DNA from: Gloeothece verrucosa PCC 7822
Lineage (GTDB): Bacteria; Cyanobacteriota; Cyanobacteriia; Cyanobacteriales; Microcystaceae
DNA: 64,000 bases
Assembly: GCF_000147335.1 (NCBI RefSeq)
Contig: NC_014501.1
Location: 3,860,001 to 3,924,000, forward strand
Reading direction: 5' to 3'
Part shown: positions 26,150 to 35,653 of the stretch, in pieces
Layout: each line of letters opens with the position of its first letter
Numbering within the stretch: the stretch's first letter is position 1
Translations under genes and position numbers: made by a program
Notes under the pieces: generated by a model
What the model saw: the letters and a program-made list of their open reading frames with translations, nothing else
Database searches by the model: none
Told to the model about the DNA's origin: nothing

Positions 26150-27880
26150 TTAATAACAACTTCCCGACTTACGATGCCAAATAGCAGTTACTCCATCGGC
26201 TTCGAGAACTTCGCCCTTATTAACTTCAGCATAAATTAACCAACGATCACCAGTGGCGATCCGTTGTTGTACCGTACATTCTAAATAAGCTAATGCCTCA
26301 CTTAAGATTAAACAATTATTAGAAGCCGCACGAGTTTCTAGTTCAGGAAAAGAATTATTTTCACCGGCAATAGAGAAAGCAAAATTCCGTCTTAGCGTGC
26401 GCCCTTCCTTTAAAATATTGAGAACAAATTGAGTTCCAGGTTCAATTAAACTCTCAGCACCCTGGTCTTCTCCCAGTGCTATCATTAAGCCCGGAGGATT
26501 AAAACTCGCTTGAGACACCCAAGAAGTCAGAAAAGCTTGATCACTGTCGCCTCCTGGGGTAGTTAGCACACACAAAGAACCAATAATTCGACCTACCGCT
26601 TGTGCAGTACGATCAGCTTGCCCATCTGTGCCGCCTGCACGGGGAACGCGCAATTTTTGCCGGTTTTTCAGGGTTTGGGCAAAAGTGGCCCCCGCCTCTT
26701 GACATTGCTGTAAGGTCTTCTCATCGGGCGTAAATTTAACTCGAATACTGTCAAACCCAAAACGATAATTAGCATCTCTTAATTTACTTTCTAGCAGATC
26801 GATCGCTTCTCCACTCCAACCATAAGACCCAAAGACACCGGCTAACTTGGTTTTGGCGGCTGACGCTAAAATAATACCCAATGCTGTTTGAATTTGTACC
26901 GGCGCATGACCCCCTAACGTGGGAGAACCAATTAAAAACCCGTCACAACTGTCTACCGCTTGATTAATTTGGGCCGGTTCAGCTAATTCACAGTTAATTG
27001 ATTCTACCGCTATTCCATTATCGATTAAACCTTGAGCGATGGCATTAGCGAGAGTGGTGGTATTCCCATAAGCAGAGGCATAAAATAAAGCGACTTTTAA
27101 TTCCTGGGTTTTCTGCAACTGACACCATTGGCGATAATCATAAGTTAAGCGGCTAAGGCTATAACGCACAATGGGACCATGACCGGGGGCGTAATATTTG
27201 GCTGTAAAGGTTCCTAATTTATCTAAAGCCGCCTCCACCTGTTTCGCTTGTGCTGCATGGATACAGTCAAAATAGTAGCGGCGATCACTATCTAATTGTT
27301 TCCAGTCTTCATCATAAAGCACATCATCACACACATGAACCCCAAATAACTTATCGGTGTATAAAATACGGGTTTGGGAGTCATAAGTACAGAGTCCATC
27401 AGCCCATCGGGGTGTAGGAACAAAGATAAATTGTAGAAGATGACCGCCGCCAAGGTCTAAAGTATCCTCGGAACGCACCACCTGAATTTGAGATTCTAAT
27501 GAGGGAAAGGCATTTTTGAGGATGTTAGCCCCCGGTTTTGAACAAATTAGCTTTACTTGGGGTGCTTGTTCTATCAATAATTTTAGGGTTGCCATGCGGT
27601 TAGGATTTACATGACCTAAAATGATGTAGTCTAATTGGTTTATGTTGATCTGTTGCCGTAATTGCAGTAAAAATATTTGGGTGAATGACTCGCCGGGTGG
27701 ATCGATGAGGGCTGTTCGTTCGCTTGTGATTAAATAAGAGTTAGCGGTTGTTCCTTTTTGACGGGCATATTCTATCTCAAATTTGAGTCGGTCCCAGGTG
27801 CGAGAACGGAATATTGTGGTGTTTGTAGCTAGGGTGGCTACTTGTACATCTCTTTTAAGGTTTGGTGTTAAGGTTTGCAT
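26150..27880 (-). CDS. flv2: Flavodiiron protein Flv2
   Basis: A 576-aa cyanobacterial flavodiiron protein with three parts. These are a metallo-beta-lactamase-like domain (about 20-260), a flavodoxin domain (VALFYASAYGNTTTLANAIA near 265) and a C-terminal flavin-reductase domain (LTSWVSQASFNPPGLMIALG near 470). The iron-ligand motif is HVNPNR at 90-95 instead of HxExDH. Loss of the acidic and second His ligands is the mark of Flv1/Flv2-type subunits, which work as heterodimers with a canonical partner. As third gene of the operon behind a canonical homologue and a PsiE-like gene, it is Flv2. Confidence 0.93.
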   Translation of the reverse strand: MQTLTPNLKRDVQVATLATNTTIFRSRTWDRLKFEIEYARQKGTTANSYLITSERTALIDPPGESFTQIFLLQLRQQININQLDYIILGHVNPNRMATLKLLIEQAPQVKLICSKPGANILKNAFPSLESQIQVVRSEDTLDLGGGHLLQFIFVPTPRWADGLCTYDSQTRILYTDKLFGVHVCDDVLYDEDWKQLDSDRRYYFDCIHAAQAKQVEAALDKLGTFTAKYYAPGHGPIVRYSLSRLTYDYRQWCQLQKTQELKVALFYASAYGNTTTLANAIAQGLIDNGIAVESINCELAEPAQINQAVDSCDGFLIGSPTLGGHAPVQIQTALGIILASAAKTKLAGVFGSYGWSGEAIDLLESKLRDANYRFGFDSIRVKFTPDEKTLQQCQEAGATFAQTLKNRQKLRVPRAGGTDGQADRTAQAVGRIIGSLCVLTTPGGDSDQAFLTSWVSQASFNPPGLMIALGEDQGAESLIEPGTQFVLNILKEGRTLRRNFAFSIAGENNSFPELETRAASNNCLILSEALAYLECTVQQRIATGDRWLIYAEVNKGEVLEADGVTAIWHRKSGSCY

Positions 27881-27951
27881 TTTTGTTTTTATTTATAAGG
27901 GTTTTTTAGATGCAGCCTGTAGCAGATGAATACAGATGATTTTGTTGGTAG

Positions 27952-27970
27952 GGTGGGTACTTGACCCACC
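27952..27970. other. GGTGGGT/ACCCACC hairpin between sll0218-like and flv2
   Basis: A perfect 7-base inverted repeat with a 5-base loop lies just below the stop codon of the PsiE-like gene, inside the operon. It may stabilise or attenuate the transcript, or be a dispersed repeat. Confidence 0.45.
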
Positions 27971-27975
27971 TTGTT

Positions 27976-28527
27976 TTAACTATGTTTTTCTGAGGGTGTG
28001 AGAGAAACGGGATTAATATGATTGTTGATGTCGGGATCGGGTACGGTAACTCGACTCCTATGTCGTTTAGATACTTGTTGTTCGGGGTCGATATTATCAA
28101 AGGTGGGGGGTAGCCAAACTCTCACCACCATTAGCACTCCTAAGACTAGCAAAAACGCACAGGCGGCTAAGACTTGTGTCCAACTGGTTTCGAGTACCCC
28201 TCTAACAATGATTTCTCTTAAAATAGAAACAATCGCGACTTCTACGGCTACTCCAATAGAGACTCGTTGTTCTTTCAGGTAAATAATTAATAGGCGGAAT
28301 AATTCTACCCAAATTAATAATGAGAGAATGTCTGCCGTTACTGCCTCAAATTGAACCGGTGGCAGTAAGGAGAGATACATTTCTCGGATCTGTAGTACCA
28401 TGAAACTAAACAGACCGAAACACAGACAGATGACGATAAAATCTTGGATTAGTTCTAAAACTAAAACAATACTTTTTAGACTTAACCAATTAAAGTTTTG
28501 CTGAGAATTATTGAAAGATTGAGACAC
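27976..28527 (-). CDS. PsiE-like membrane protein of the flv4-2 operon (Sll0218 type)
   Basis: A 183-aa protein with four membrane helices (SIVLVLELIQDFIVICLCFG, LLIWVELFRLLIIYL, VAIVSILREIIVRGVL, VLAACAFLLVLGVLMVV) and a polar C-terminal tail. It belongs to the PsiE superfamily. In Synechocystis the gene sll0218 occupies this place between flv4 and flv2, and its product acts in photosystem II assembly or stabilisation. The matching position and topology support the same role. The start is GTG at 28527. Confidence 0.85.
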   Translation of the reverse strand: MSQSFNNSQQNFNWLSLKSIVLVLELIQDFIVICLCFGLFSFMVLQIREMYLSLLPPVQFEAVTADILSLLIWVELFRLLIIYLKEQRVSIGVAVEVAIVSILREIIVRGVLETSWTQVLAACAFLLVLGVLMVVRVWLPPTFDNIDPEQQVSKRHRSRVTVPDPDINNHINPVSLTPSEKHS

Positions 28528-28558
28528 TTGATTAAAACTCCAATTTTAAGTTATGGGT

Positions 28559-28580
28559 GGTTGGGTTTTATTCCCCAACC
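28559..28580. other. GGTTGGG/CCCAACC hairpin between flv4 and sll0218-like gene
   Basis: A perfect 7-base inverted repeat (28559-28565 and 28574-28580) lies in the 94-base gap inside the operon. It belongs to the GTTGGG-type dispersed palindromes and may modulate read-through or mRNA stability. Confidence 0.45.
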
Positions 28581-28621
28581 CTACAAATCTTATGACTAAT
28601 TAACTGTTCACGGTTAACTAA

Positions 28622-30352
28622 TTAATAGTGATTTCCTACCTTACGATGGTGAATTGCGGTTAAGCCATCGAGTTTGGCCACTCGTCCTGTCTGTACTGTG
28701 CTATAAACAATCCAGTGATCGCTGCATTCCATACGTGTTGTGACAACACATTCCATATAGGCTAAAGCGTCCCCTAAAATTGGACAGCCGTTATTTCCTT
28801 GATAGGTTTTCACTCCTTCAAAACGATCCGCCCCAGGGGCAAAACGTTTGAGGAAATGTTTCATCAGTTTTTGATAGTTTCCTTCTTCTAAAACATTGAG
28901 AATAAAATGATCTCCTACCTGCATTAAAGATTCAATGGCCCGATCTTTGGCAACGGCGATCGCTATGCCTAGAGGTTCTAGACTCGCTTGCGTTACCCAA
29001 GAGGCTAACATTGCCCCTGTAACATTGTCTTTAGCGGCTGTGATCATATACAGTCCCCCACTGAGTCGCCCTAAAGCCCGATCAAGGTCGCTATCCATAG
29101 ATTTCATCTGCTTAATGGTACGTTCTCGAGTTAACCATTGTCCGAGATCGGTGCCGGCTTCATCACAGATTTTTTCTAGGGTGGCTGTAGGGGGTTCTTT
29201 GACTAAAATAGGCGGAAAGGCTTCTGTTAAACCAATTTCTTGAAATTTATTACGTAGCGGATAAATAGGTTCATCTTCGCCCCCGCCAGATTCTAATAAT
29301 CCGATACTTTGTTTGCGGTTGACTGAGGCTAAAATGGTACTTAGGGCTGTATGGGCAATAGCATCACTTTGAGGCGGCATGGCAATAATTATTCCTGCGG
29401 CTTGATAGACCCATTCCCGAATTTCATGCGGTTCACTGGTGCTTAAGTCGATCAATTCTACCGCTACTTCAGTTTTATGAATTCCTAGGGCGATGGACCT
29501 GATCAGTTGGTCACTCCAACCATAATCTTGACTGTAAAATAGAGCCACTAATTTCTCGGTTTTTGTCTGTTCTTGACTCCAACTGCGATAACGTTCTACC
29601 CACTCAGTTAAATGATGTTGTAGTAGGGGTCCGTGTCCTGTGGCGATCATCCCGATGTCTAATTTTTCAATACGTTTGAGTCCGGCTAGCACTGAACGGG
29701 CATTAGGACCCATCAAACAGTCATAATAATATTTAAAATCATCTTCGAGTAAATCGGGTTCTTCATCAAAGGTGTGGTCATCACAGTAGTGCATCCCAAA
29801 AGCGTCGCAGGTGTAAAGGATGCGGGTTTTTTCATCATAAGTAAAAATGGTATCGGGCCAATGAAGATTCGGTGCAAAGACAAATTCTAAGTGATGTCCG
29901 TTCCCTAAATCTAGGCGATCGCCACTTTTGACCATCTGGTGTTGAAAAGGTTCATGCACCATGTTTTCTAAAAATTGTATGGCCACTTTGGCTCCCACCA
30001 CTGTGACATGAGGCGCTCTTTTTAAGACTTCTTTGACTAAACCACTATGATCCGGTTCGGTATGGCTAATAATTAAATAATCTAGTTGGGATAAATCAAT
30101 TAATTCTGTTAATGCTTCTAAATATAATTGCTCAAATTTTCGGTGAGAGGTGTCGATCAGAGCGGTTTTTTCGCCTTTAATTAAGAAAGAATTATAGGTT
30201 GTTCCATTTCTCAAACCAAATTCTATATCGAAGCGCTCCCGATCCCAGTCCAGCGAGCGTATAGCCGTTGTTTGCTCTCCTATTTCAAGGGTTTGGATGG
30301 TCAAACGACCTGAATAATTAACTTGTTGAGCGACTGTTGTGGATGCAATCAT
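28622..30352 (-). CDS. flv4: Flavodiiron protein Flv4
   Basis: A 576-aa flavodiiron protein with beta-lactamase-like, flavodoxin (VALFYSQDYGWSDQLIRSIA) and flavin-reductase (SWVTQASLEPLGIAIAV) domains. The diiron ligands are canonical: HTEPDH at 97-102, then further His and Asp residues in CDAFGMHYCDDH and ATGHGPLL. It is the first gene of the flv4-sll0218-flv2 operon. In Synechocystis the Flv2/Flv4 heterodimer takes electrons from the photosystem II acceptor side and protects it at low CO2, with expression controlled by carbon status and an antisense RNA. A GGAGG site precedes the ATG. Confidence 0.93.
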   Translation of the reverse strand: MIASTTVAQQVNYSGRLTIQTLEIGEQTTAIRSLDWDRERFDIEFGLRNGTTYNSFLIKGEKTALIDTSHRKFEQLYLEALTELIDLSQLDYLIISHTEPDHSGLVKEVLKRAPHVTVVGAKVAIQFLENMVHEPFQHQMVKSGDRLDLGNGHHLEFVFAPNLHWPDTIFTYDEKTRILYTCDAFGMHYCDDHTFDEEPDLLEDDFKYYYDCLMGPNARSVLAGLKRIEKLDIGMIATGHGPLLQHHLTEWVERYRSWSQEQTKTEKLVALFYSQDYGWSDQLIRSIALGIHKTEVAVELIDLSTSEPHEIREWVYQAAGIIIAMPPQSDAIAHTALSTILASVNRKQSIGLLESGGGEDEPIYPLRNKFQEIGLTEAFPPILVKEPPTATLEKICDEAGTDLGQWLTRERTIKQMKSMDSDLDRALGRLSGGLYMITAAKDNVTGAMLASWVTQASLEPLGIAIAVAKDRAIESLMQVGDHFILNVLEEGNYQKLMKHFLKRFAPGADRFEGVKTYQGNNGCPILGDALAYMECVVTTRMECSDHWIVYSTVQTGRVAKLDGLTAIHHRKVGNHY

Positions 30353-30633
30353 AAAGGGCTACCTCCGATCTATTGATCATCTTCGTTAAGATTCTTGTAT
30401 TTATAGTGACTTATAAGTATTGATTTTGTAAAATGCCAATTTTTTAAGTTATCTATTAGTTTTTTCTATAATTAAAAATTAGAAGATAGACTAAAGTATA
30501 TGGTTAGGGCACAGGAAGCGGACTGTAGTCTTTTTTGACCATCTTCTCTAGCTAGATTGGATCAAATCATTACTTTAGGAGTAGTAAAATGAGACAGTTG
30601 TCTTATAAATTTGCTCTTTTAAGCATCCTCTGA
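30353..30633. promoter_or_regulatory. Divergent promoter region of flv4 and purN
   Basis: This 281-base AT-rich interval separates two divergent genes. It contains a perfect ACTTATAAGT palindrome at 30409-30418, about 60 bases from the flv4 start, which could be an operator. No RNA gene could be shown. An antisense RNA to flv4, as in Synechocystis, cannot be judged from sequence alone. Confidence 0.4.
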
Positions 30634-31272
30634 ATGACCAACCAACTACCTAGCTTTATTTCGCCTCAGTGTTCCCCCGAAGAACTCCAGTTAGATCAAA
30701 CGTTAAAACTAGGGGTAATGGCTTCTGGAAGTGGGACAAATTTTGAAGCCTTGGCACAAGCGATCGCAGATAAGCGCTTAAATGCCCAAATTCAAGTCGT
30801 CATTTATAATAATCCTGATGCTAAAGTTCAACAAAGGGCACAACGATGGAATATTCCCACCGTATTAATTAACCATCGACACTACAAAAAAAATCGAGAA
30901 GGACTGGATCAAAAAATTGTCGAGGTCTTAAAACAGCACGAGGTAGAATGGGTGATTATGGCCGGTTGGATGCGGATTATTACCCCTGTCCTGCTAAATG
31001 CTTTCCCCAATCATGTTTTAAATATTCATCCCAGTCTATTACCCAGTTTTAAAGGCGTTAACGGTGTAGAACAAGCTTTAGCCGCCGGTGTCAAGGTGAC
31101 AGGTTGTACCGTTCATATTGCCAGTTTAGAAGTCGATAGCGGACCCATCGTCATGCAAGCGGCTGTCCCCATTCTTCCTGATGATACACCAGACACCCTC
31201 CACGCCCGTATTCAAGTCCAAGAACATCTCATTTTTCCAATGGCGATCGCTTTAGCGGCTAAAAAATATTAG
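30634..31272 (+). CDS. purN: Phosphoribosylglycinamide formyltransferase
   Basis: A 212-aa PurN that transfers a formyl group from 10-formyl-tetrahydrofolate to GAR in purine synthesis. Conserved elements are the N-terminal KLGVMASGSGTNFEALAQAI and IPTVLINHRHYKK. The catalytic region follows: AGWMRIITPVLLNAFPNHVL, then NIHPSLLPSFKG, TGCTVHIASLEVDSGPIVMQ and the terminal segment. Asn/His/Asp active-site residues are present. Its stop codon TAG is the first part of a TTAGTCA heptamer array. Two HIP1 octamers lie in the gene. Confidence 0.96.
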   Translation: MTNQLPSFISPQCSPEELQLDQTLKLGVMASGSGTNFEALAQAIADKRLNAQIQVVIYNNPDAKVQQRAQRWNIPTVLINHRHYKKNREGLDQKIVEVLKQHEVEWVIMAGWMRIITPVLLNAFPNHVLNIHPSLLPSFKGVNGVEQALAAGVKVTGCTVHIASLEVDSGPIVMQAAVPILPDDTPDTLHARIQVQEHLIFPMAIALAAKKY

Positions 31273-31365
31273 TCATTAGTCATTAGTCATTAGTCATTAG
31301 TCATTAGTCATTAGTCATTAGTCATTAGTCATTAGTCTGTTCCCTGTTCCCTGTTCCCTGTTCCC
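31269..31365 (+). repeat. Heptamer tandem arrays TTAGTCA and TGTTCCC
   Basis: About 9.9 units of TTAGTCA (31269-31337) are followed directly by four units of TGTTCCC (31338-31365). These match the short tandemly repeated heptamers known from cyanobacteria. The first unit forms the stop codon of purN and the array ends 15 bases before the GTG of the glycosyltransferase gene. Confidence 0.95.
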
Positions 31366-31380
31366 TAAAATCAAAAAACG

Positions 31381-32472
31381 GTGAGTGAAATTTTAATCAA
31401 TTTATCTGTGGTTTTTGATAAACCGACTGGGATTAGTAATTATATTTTAAATCTTCTGCCCTATTTAAAACCACTCAATCCGACTTTACTAACAGCGAAA
31501 CCGATTGACGATTTTAAAAATTACTCGATTCCGGGCAATTTAACCCCAGAACAAGGCATTAAAGGACACTTAAATCGTTTATGGTGGACTCAATTTAAAC
31601 TCGATAAAATCTGTAAAAAACTTCAACCATCTCTATTATTTTCTCCCTTGCCTGAAGCGCCGCTATATAGAAATCATCGCTTTGTGGTCATGGTTCATGA
31701 TTTAATTCCCCTACGTTTTTCTAACCCTTACTCTCCTTTAACCCCCTACTTTCGCTATTATATTCCCCAAGTCCTTCAACAAGCCGGTCATATCGTCTGT
31801 AATTCTCAAGCAACAGCCCAAGATATTATCGACTTTTTCGGCATTTCAGCCCAAAAGATTACCCCTATTCCTCTAGCTTATGACGCTACCCATTTCCGTC
31901 CTTTAAATCTGCCTAAACCATCTCAACCCTATTTTATCTATCTAGGTCGCCCCAATCCTTATAAAAATTTACCTCGTTTGCTGCAAGCTTTTGCCCAACT
32001 GAAAAACCGCAACGACTATCAATTGTGGATTGCCGGACCAAGCGATCGCCGTTATACCCCTAAGCTACAAACAGCCGTAGAGGAATTAGGATTAACTCAT
32101 CAGGTGAAATTTCTCGATTATGTGAGTTATGGCCAATTACCCGTTATTCTTAATAGAGCTTTAGCCTTGGTGTTTCCTTCTTTATGGGAAGGGTTCGGCT
32201 TGCCAGTCTTAGAAGCAATGGCTTGTGGAGTGCCGGTGATTACGTCTAATTTGTCGTCTTTGCCTGAAGTGGCCGGCGATGCCGCCATTTTAATTAATCC
32301 TGATCAAACCCATGAAATTACAGCAGCCATGACAGCTATTGCCAACGATAGTCAATTACAATCGCATCTCAGTAAGCTTAGTTTACAAAGGGCAAGCCAG
32401 TTTAGTTGGGCAAAAACCGGACAAGCCACCTTAAATATACTCCGCCATCAGATAGATCACTCTTCAACATAA
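31381..32472 (+). CDS. Glycosyltransferase family 4 (GT-B)
   Basis: A 363-aa GT-B glycosyltransferase. The C-terminal domain has [34 protein letters not shown] and the nucleotide-sugar motif [19 protein letters not shown] with the E-x7-E pair. The N-terminal domain contains [12 protein letters not shown] and [13 protein letters not shown]. This pattern is typical of mannosyl- or glucosyltransferases that build surface polysaccharides. The acceptor is unknown. The start is GTG at 31381, with no clear Shine-Dalgarno because the heptamer arrays end just before it. Confidence 0.9.
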   Translation: MSEILINLSVVFDKPTGISNYILNLLPYLKPLNPTLLTAKPIDDFKNYSIPGNLTPEQGIKGHLNRLWWTQFKLDKICKKLQPSLLFSPLPEAPLYRNHRFVVMVHDLIPLRFSNPYSPLTPYFRYYIPQVLQQAGHIVCNSQATAQDIIDFFGISAQKITPIPLAYDATHFRPLNLPKPSQPYFIYLGRPNPYKNLPRLLQAFAQLKNRNDYQLWIAGPSDRRYTPKLQTAVEELGLTHQVKFLDYVSYGQLPVILNRALALVFPSLWEGFGLPVLEAMACGVPVITSNLSSLPEVAGDAAILINPDQTHEITAAMTAIANDSQLQSHLSKLSLQRASQFSWAKTGQATLNILRHQIDHSST

Positions 32473-32696
32473 AAAAATTTTTTTTTCAGGAATCTGACTC
32501 AATGATGATGTATCTTAATCATGACTGTTCACCTCTAATCTTCCCCTAGCTCAACGAGAAAGATAATTTCTCCCTTGGAGTAAATTAGCTTTATTTAAGC
32601 ATGAATTCCTCAAAAAAATAGGCTTTTCTATTTTTAAGCAATAATATTGCTGATTTTTGAGAAATGTAAATTTAAAGCAAAAAGGAGATTATTGAG

Positions 32697-34559
32697 ATGA
32701 GTTCCACGAATTCTATTTCTGTTGTTGATCTAAATGTCGCCAATCCTCTAGCAGAACAAAACCTTTCTAGTTTGGCAAAAAACTTAAATTTAGATGTTGA
32801 GTCAGATGAAATAGACAAGATTTATAAGGCGGCTTCTTCAAGCCCTGATTCCATTATCGAGAGTCAGGGCAATTCTGTTTCTAATAACACAGCAAACAAT
32901 TCCTCTCCTCAACCTGCCAACAACAGCAATATTGCTAGTAACCAAACTTTGACTGGACAGGGACCGGACTTAATCGCTCAATTTACCAAAATCAAGCTAC
33001 CCGATACAGTGGAATTTGGCGATCAAGGCCAAGTCAAGATAAAAATAACTAATCAGGGTAATACCACTGCCACAGGTCCAATTAACCTGGAACTATGGAG
33101 TTCAACCGATAACAATATTGATAAAAACGATGTTCTTTTGGCGAATCAAACGAAAAACATTAACTTAAAACCTTTTCAAAGTATTACCCTAACGATTAAT
33201 TATGACAATAATACTTCAGCTATCGCTCCTGGAGCTTACAATCTGATTGCCAGAGTAGACAGCCAAAACCAAGTAGCAGAACTTGAGGAAAACAACAACA
33301 CCGTTAGTCGTCTCGTGTCTGCTCCCAATACCGATGTGGTGATCGATTGGAATGCAACGGCTTTAAATGCCATTCAAGCCGAAGGAGAAGCCGGACGAGG
33401 CATTCCCCCAACAGTAGGCTCTCGGCTATTAGCACTGGTTTCTACGGCCGTTTATGACACAGTTAATGCTTTTAAACATAACTATACTGCTTATGCAGTG
33501 GATGTTAATGCCCCGAAGGGTGCGTCATTACAAGCGGCGGCGGTGGGTGCAGCCTACCGGGTTCTAACTCAATTGATTCCTCAGCAAACCACTTTATTTA
33601 ATCAACAATTGGTTAAATCTTTGGCAGAAATTACCGATCTGCCCGTTGCTGAGACAGCAGGGACTTTATTTGGCTATTCTGTTGCTGACCAAATTCTCGC
33701 TCTGCGAGCAAACGATGGCTCCAACAACAACGCCCCCTATGTACCCCCTACGGGTGATTATGTTTGGCAGCCCGATGCACCGGACTTTATAGCACTTAGC
33801 CCTAATTGGGGTCAAGTTACCCCCTGGGCTATCCCGAGTGAGGAGGCTTTTGCTCCTAATGGGCTTGATGGTACACCTACCCATAACCCCACACTCTATG
33901 CTGAAAACATCGAAGAAGTACGAAAAATCGGTGGAAGGTTTAACACTGATATAACTACTCTTACTCGTACTCCTGACCAAACCCAAGTCGCTCATTTTTG
34001 GTCTTATGACCGGGCTGATACTTTCCGTCCCTACGGGCAATTAAATCAAATCGCTGAAGAAGTTGCTGTGCGTGAGGGCACCTCTTTAGCGGAAAATGCC
34101 CGTTTATTTGCTTCGTTAAACGTCGCTTTGGCTGATGCGGCGATCGTGGCTTGGGCGGCTAAGTATAAATATACTCAACCCCGTCCCGATGACGTGATAG
34201 CCGGTGGCATTGCCGCCAATGATGGAATTGATGCAACTGTGGCTGATCCCAATTGGAAACCTTTACTAGATACTCCTCCTTTCCCGGACTATATTTCGGG
34301 TCATTCAACTTTTGCAGGAGCTTTTGCAGGGGTTTTAAAGAACTTTTTTGGGGATAATTATGAATTTAGTGTAGTTTCCCAAGAGTTACCCGGTATCGTT
34401 CGTAATTACAATAGTTTCTCGGATTTAGCTACCGAAGATGCTATCAGCCGCGTTTATGGAGGGGTTCATGTGCGAGAGTCCACCATTACCGATGCCCTGC
34501 CTACAGGTTTAAACATAGGTAATTATGTCGCTGAGAATTTGTTCCAACCTGTAGCATAA
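32697..34559 (+). CDS. CARDB domain fused to vanadium-dependent haloperoxidase-like PAP2 domain
   Basis: A 620-aa protein. Residues about 90-205 form a CARDB/Ig-like domain (VKIKITNQGNTTATGPINLE, GAYNLIARVDSQNQVAELEE). Residues about 215-620 match the vanadium-haloperoxidase-like PAP2 superfamily. The vanadate pocket motifs are KYKYTQPRPDDV (Lys and Arg), FPDYISGHSTFAGAF (Ser-Gly-His) and SRVYGGVHVRES (Arg and His). The enzyme may oxidise halides with peroxide or act as a phosphatase. Start choice is supported by AAGGAG. There is no signal peptide although CARDB domains are usually extracellular, so export by another route is possible. Confidence 0.82.
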   Translation: MSSTNSISVVDLNVANPLAEQNLSSLAKNLNLDVESDEIDKIYKAASSSPDSIIESQGNSVSNNTANNSSPQPANNSNIASNQTLTGQGPDLIAQFTKIKLPDTVEFGDQGQVKIKITNQGNTTATGPINLELWSSTDNNIDKNDVLLANQTKNINLKPFQSITLTINYDNNTSAIAPGAYNLIARVDSQNQVAELEENNNTVSRLVSAPNTDVVIDWNATALNAIQAEGEAGRGIPPTVGSRLLALVSTAVYDTVNAFKHNYTAYAVDVNAPKGASLQAAAVGAAYRVLTQLIPQQTTLFNQQLVKSLAEITDLPVAETAGTLFGYSVADQILALRANDGSNNNAPYVPPTGDYVWQPDAPDFIALSPNWGQVTPWAIPSEEAFAPNGLDGTPTHNPTLYAENIEEVRKIGGRFNTDITTLTRTPDQTQVAHFWSYDRADTFRPYGQLNQIAEEVAVREGTSLAENARLFASLNVALADAAIVAWAAKYKYTQPRPDDVIAGGIAANDGIDATVADPNWKPLLDTPPFPDYISGHSTFAGAFAGVLKNFFGDNYEFSVVSQELPGIVRNYNSFSDLATEDAISRVYGGVHVRESTITDALPTGLNIGNYVAENLFQPVA

Positions 34560-34601
34560 AATGAATCAGGGGAATGACTTTACTCTCCATTACTGAATCC
34601 C

Positions 34602-35633
34602 ATGTTAACTATTCATAGCCGCGATCACCAATATCAGAACCCCAAATTTGAACTCATTGACGGTCAACTCCGCCCACCTGTAGAGAATGCTCAACGAGTG
34701 GAGACGGTGTTAAGCCGCATTCGCTCGGTCGGGTTAGGTTCTGTTTTGCCGGCTCTTGAAAGGGGTCTCGCGCCCATTTTACGGGTTCATGAGCAGGCTT
34801 TTGTTGACTTTCTACAAAACGCTTGGTCAGAGTGGGTTAAAGTATACGGAGAAAGGGAAGCCCTTCCCCTGATTTGGCCAACCCGAACTTTAGGCTATGA
34901 CCGGCTTCCAGAAGCCATTGATGGTCAGTTAGGCTATTATTCCTTTGATGCCGGCACTCCCATTACAGCAGGGACTTGGCGAGCCGCTAGAGCTTCAGCT
35001 AATGTAGCTCTAACAGCACAACAGTTATTAGCCGCAGGAGAACAGGCGGTTTTTGCTCTGTGTCGCCCTCCTGGTCATCATGCGGCAACTAATCTTTACG
35101 GGGGTTACTGTTTTCTCAATAATGCCGCCATCGCCGCTCAAGCTTTGCTGGATGGAGGGGCAACCCGGGTAGCTATTTTGGATGTAGACTATCATCACGG
35201 GAATGGTACTCAGGAGATTTTTTACCATCGTCGTGATGTTTTGTTCGTCTCGTTGCACGCTGATCCTCGAGTAGAATATCCCTATTTTTTAGGTTATGAA
35301 GATGAAAAAGGAGCGGCTGATGGAGTGGGTTTTAATCTTAATTATCCTCTGCCTTGGGGCACTGATTGGCAGCAGTATCGTCAAACCCTTAAAATCGCGC
35401 TTGATTTTATTAAAAATTATCATCCTGATGTGTTAGTGGTTTCTCTGGGGGTTGATACCTTTGAATATGACCCTATTTCTAAATTTTGTTTGAAAACCGA
35501 AGATTATTTAACTTTGGGTAAGGACATTGCCAGCATTCATAAGCCGACTTTGTTTGTTATGGAAGGCGGCTACGCTGTAGAAGATATCGGTAATAATATC
35601 GTTAATGTTTTGAGCGGATTTGAGGATAATTAA
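34602..35633 (+). CDS. Histone-deacetylase-like amidohydrolase (acetylpolyamine type)
   Basis: A 343-aa zinc hydrolase of the histone deacetylase superfamily. The catalytic motifs are RPPGHHAATNLYGGYCFLNN (His-His dyad), AILDVDYHHGNGTQEIF (zinc-binding Asp and His) and VVSLGVDTFEYDP (second zinc Asp). The sequence fits the acetylpolyamine amidohydrolase group that removes acetyl groups from polyamines. No histones exist here, so small molecules or proteins are the likely substrates. It starts 42 bases after the haloperoxidase gene on the same strand. Confidence 0.9.
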   Translation: MLTIHSRDHQYQNPKFELIDGQLRPPVENAQRVETVLSRIRSVGLGSVLPALERGLAPILRVHEQAFVDFLQNAWSEWVKVYGEREALPLIWPTRTLGYDRLPEAIDGQLGYYSFDAGTPITAGTWRAARASANVALTAQQLLAAGEQAVFALCRPPGHHAATNLYGGYCFLNNAAIAAQALLDGGATRVAILDVDYHHGNGTQEIFYHRRDVLFVSLHADPRVEYPYFLGYEDEKGAADGVGFNLNYPLPWGTDWQQYRQTLKIALDFIKNYHPDVLVVSLGVDTFEYDPISKFCLKTEDYLTLGKDIASIHKPTLFVMEGGYAVEDIGNNIVNVLSGFEDN

Positions 35634-35653
35634 TTAAGGTTCAACCAGCTAGA

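Noticed and set aside
31269-31365. CRISPR-like tandem repeats
   Set aside because: The units are seven bases with no spacers, so these are heptamer tandem repeats.
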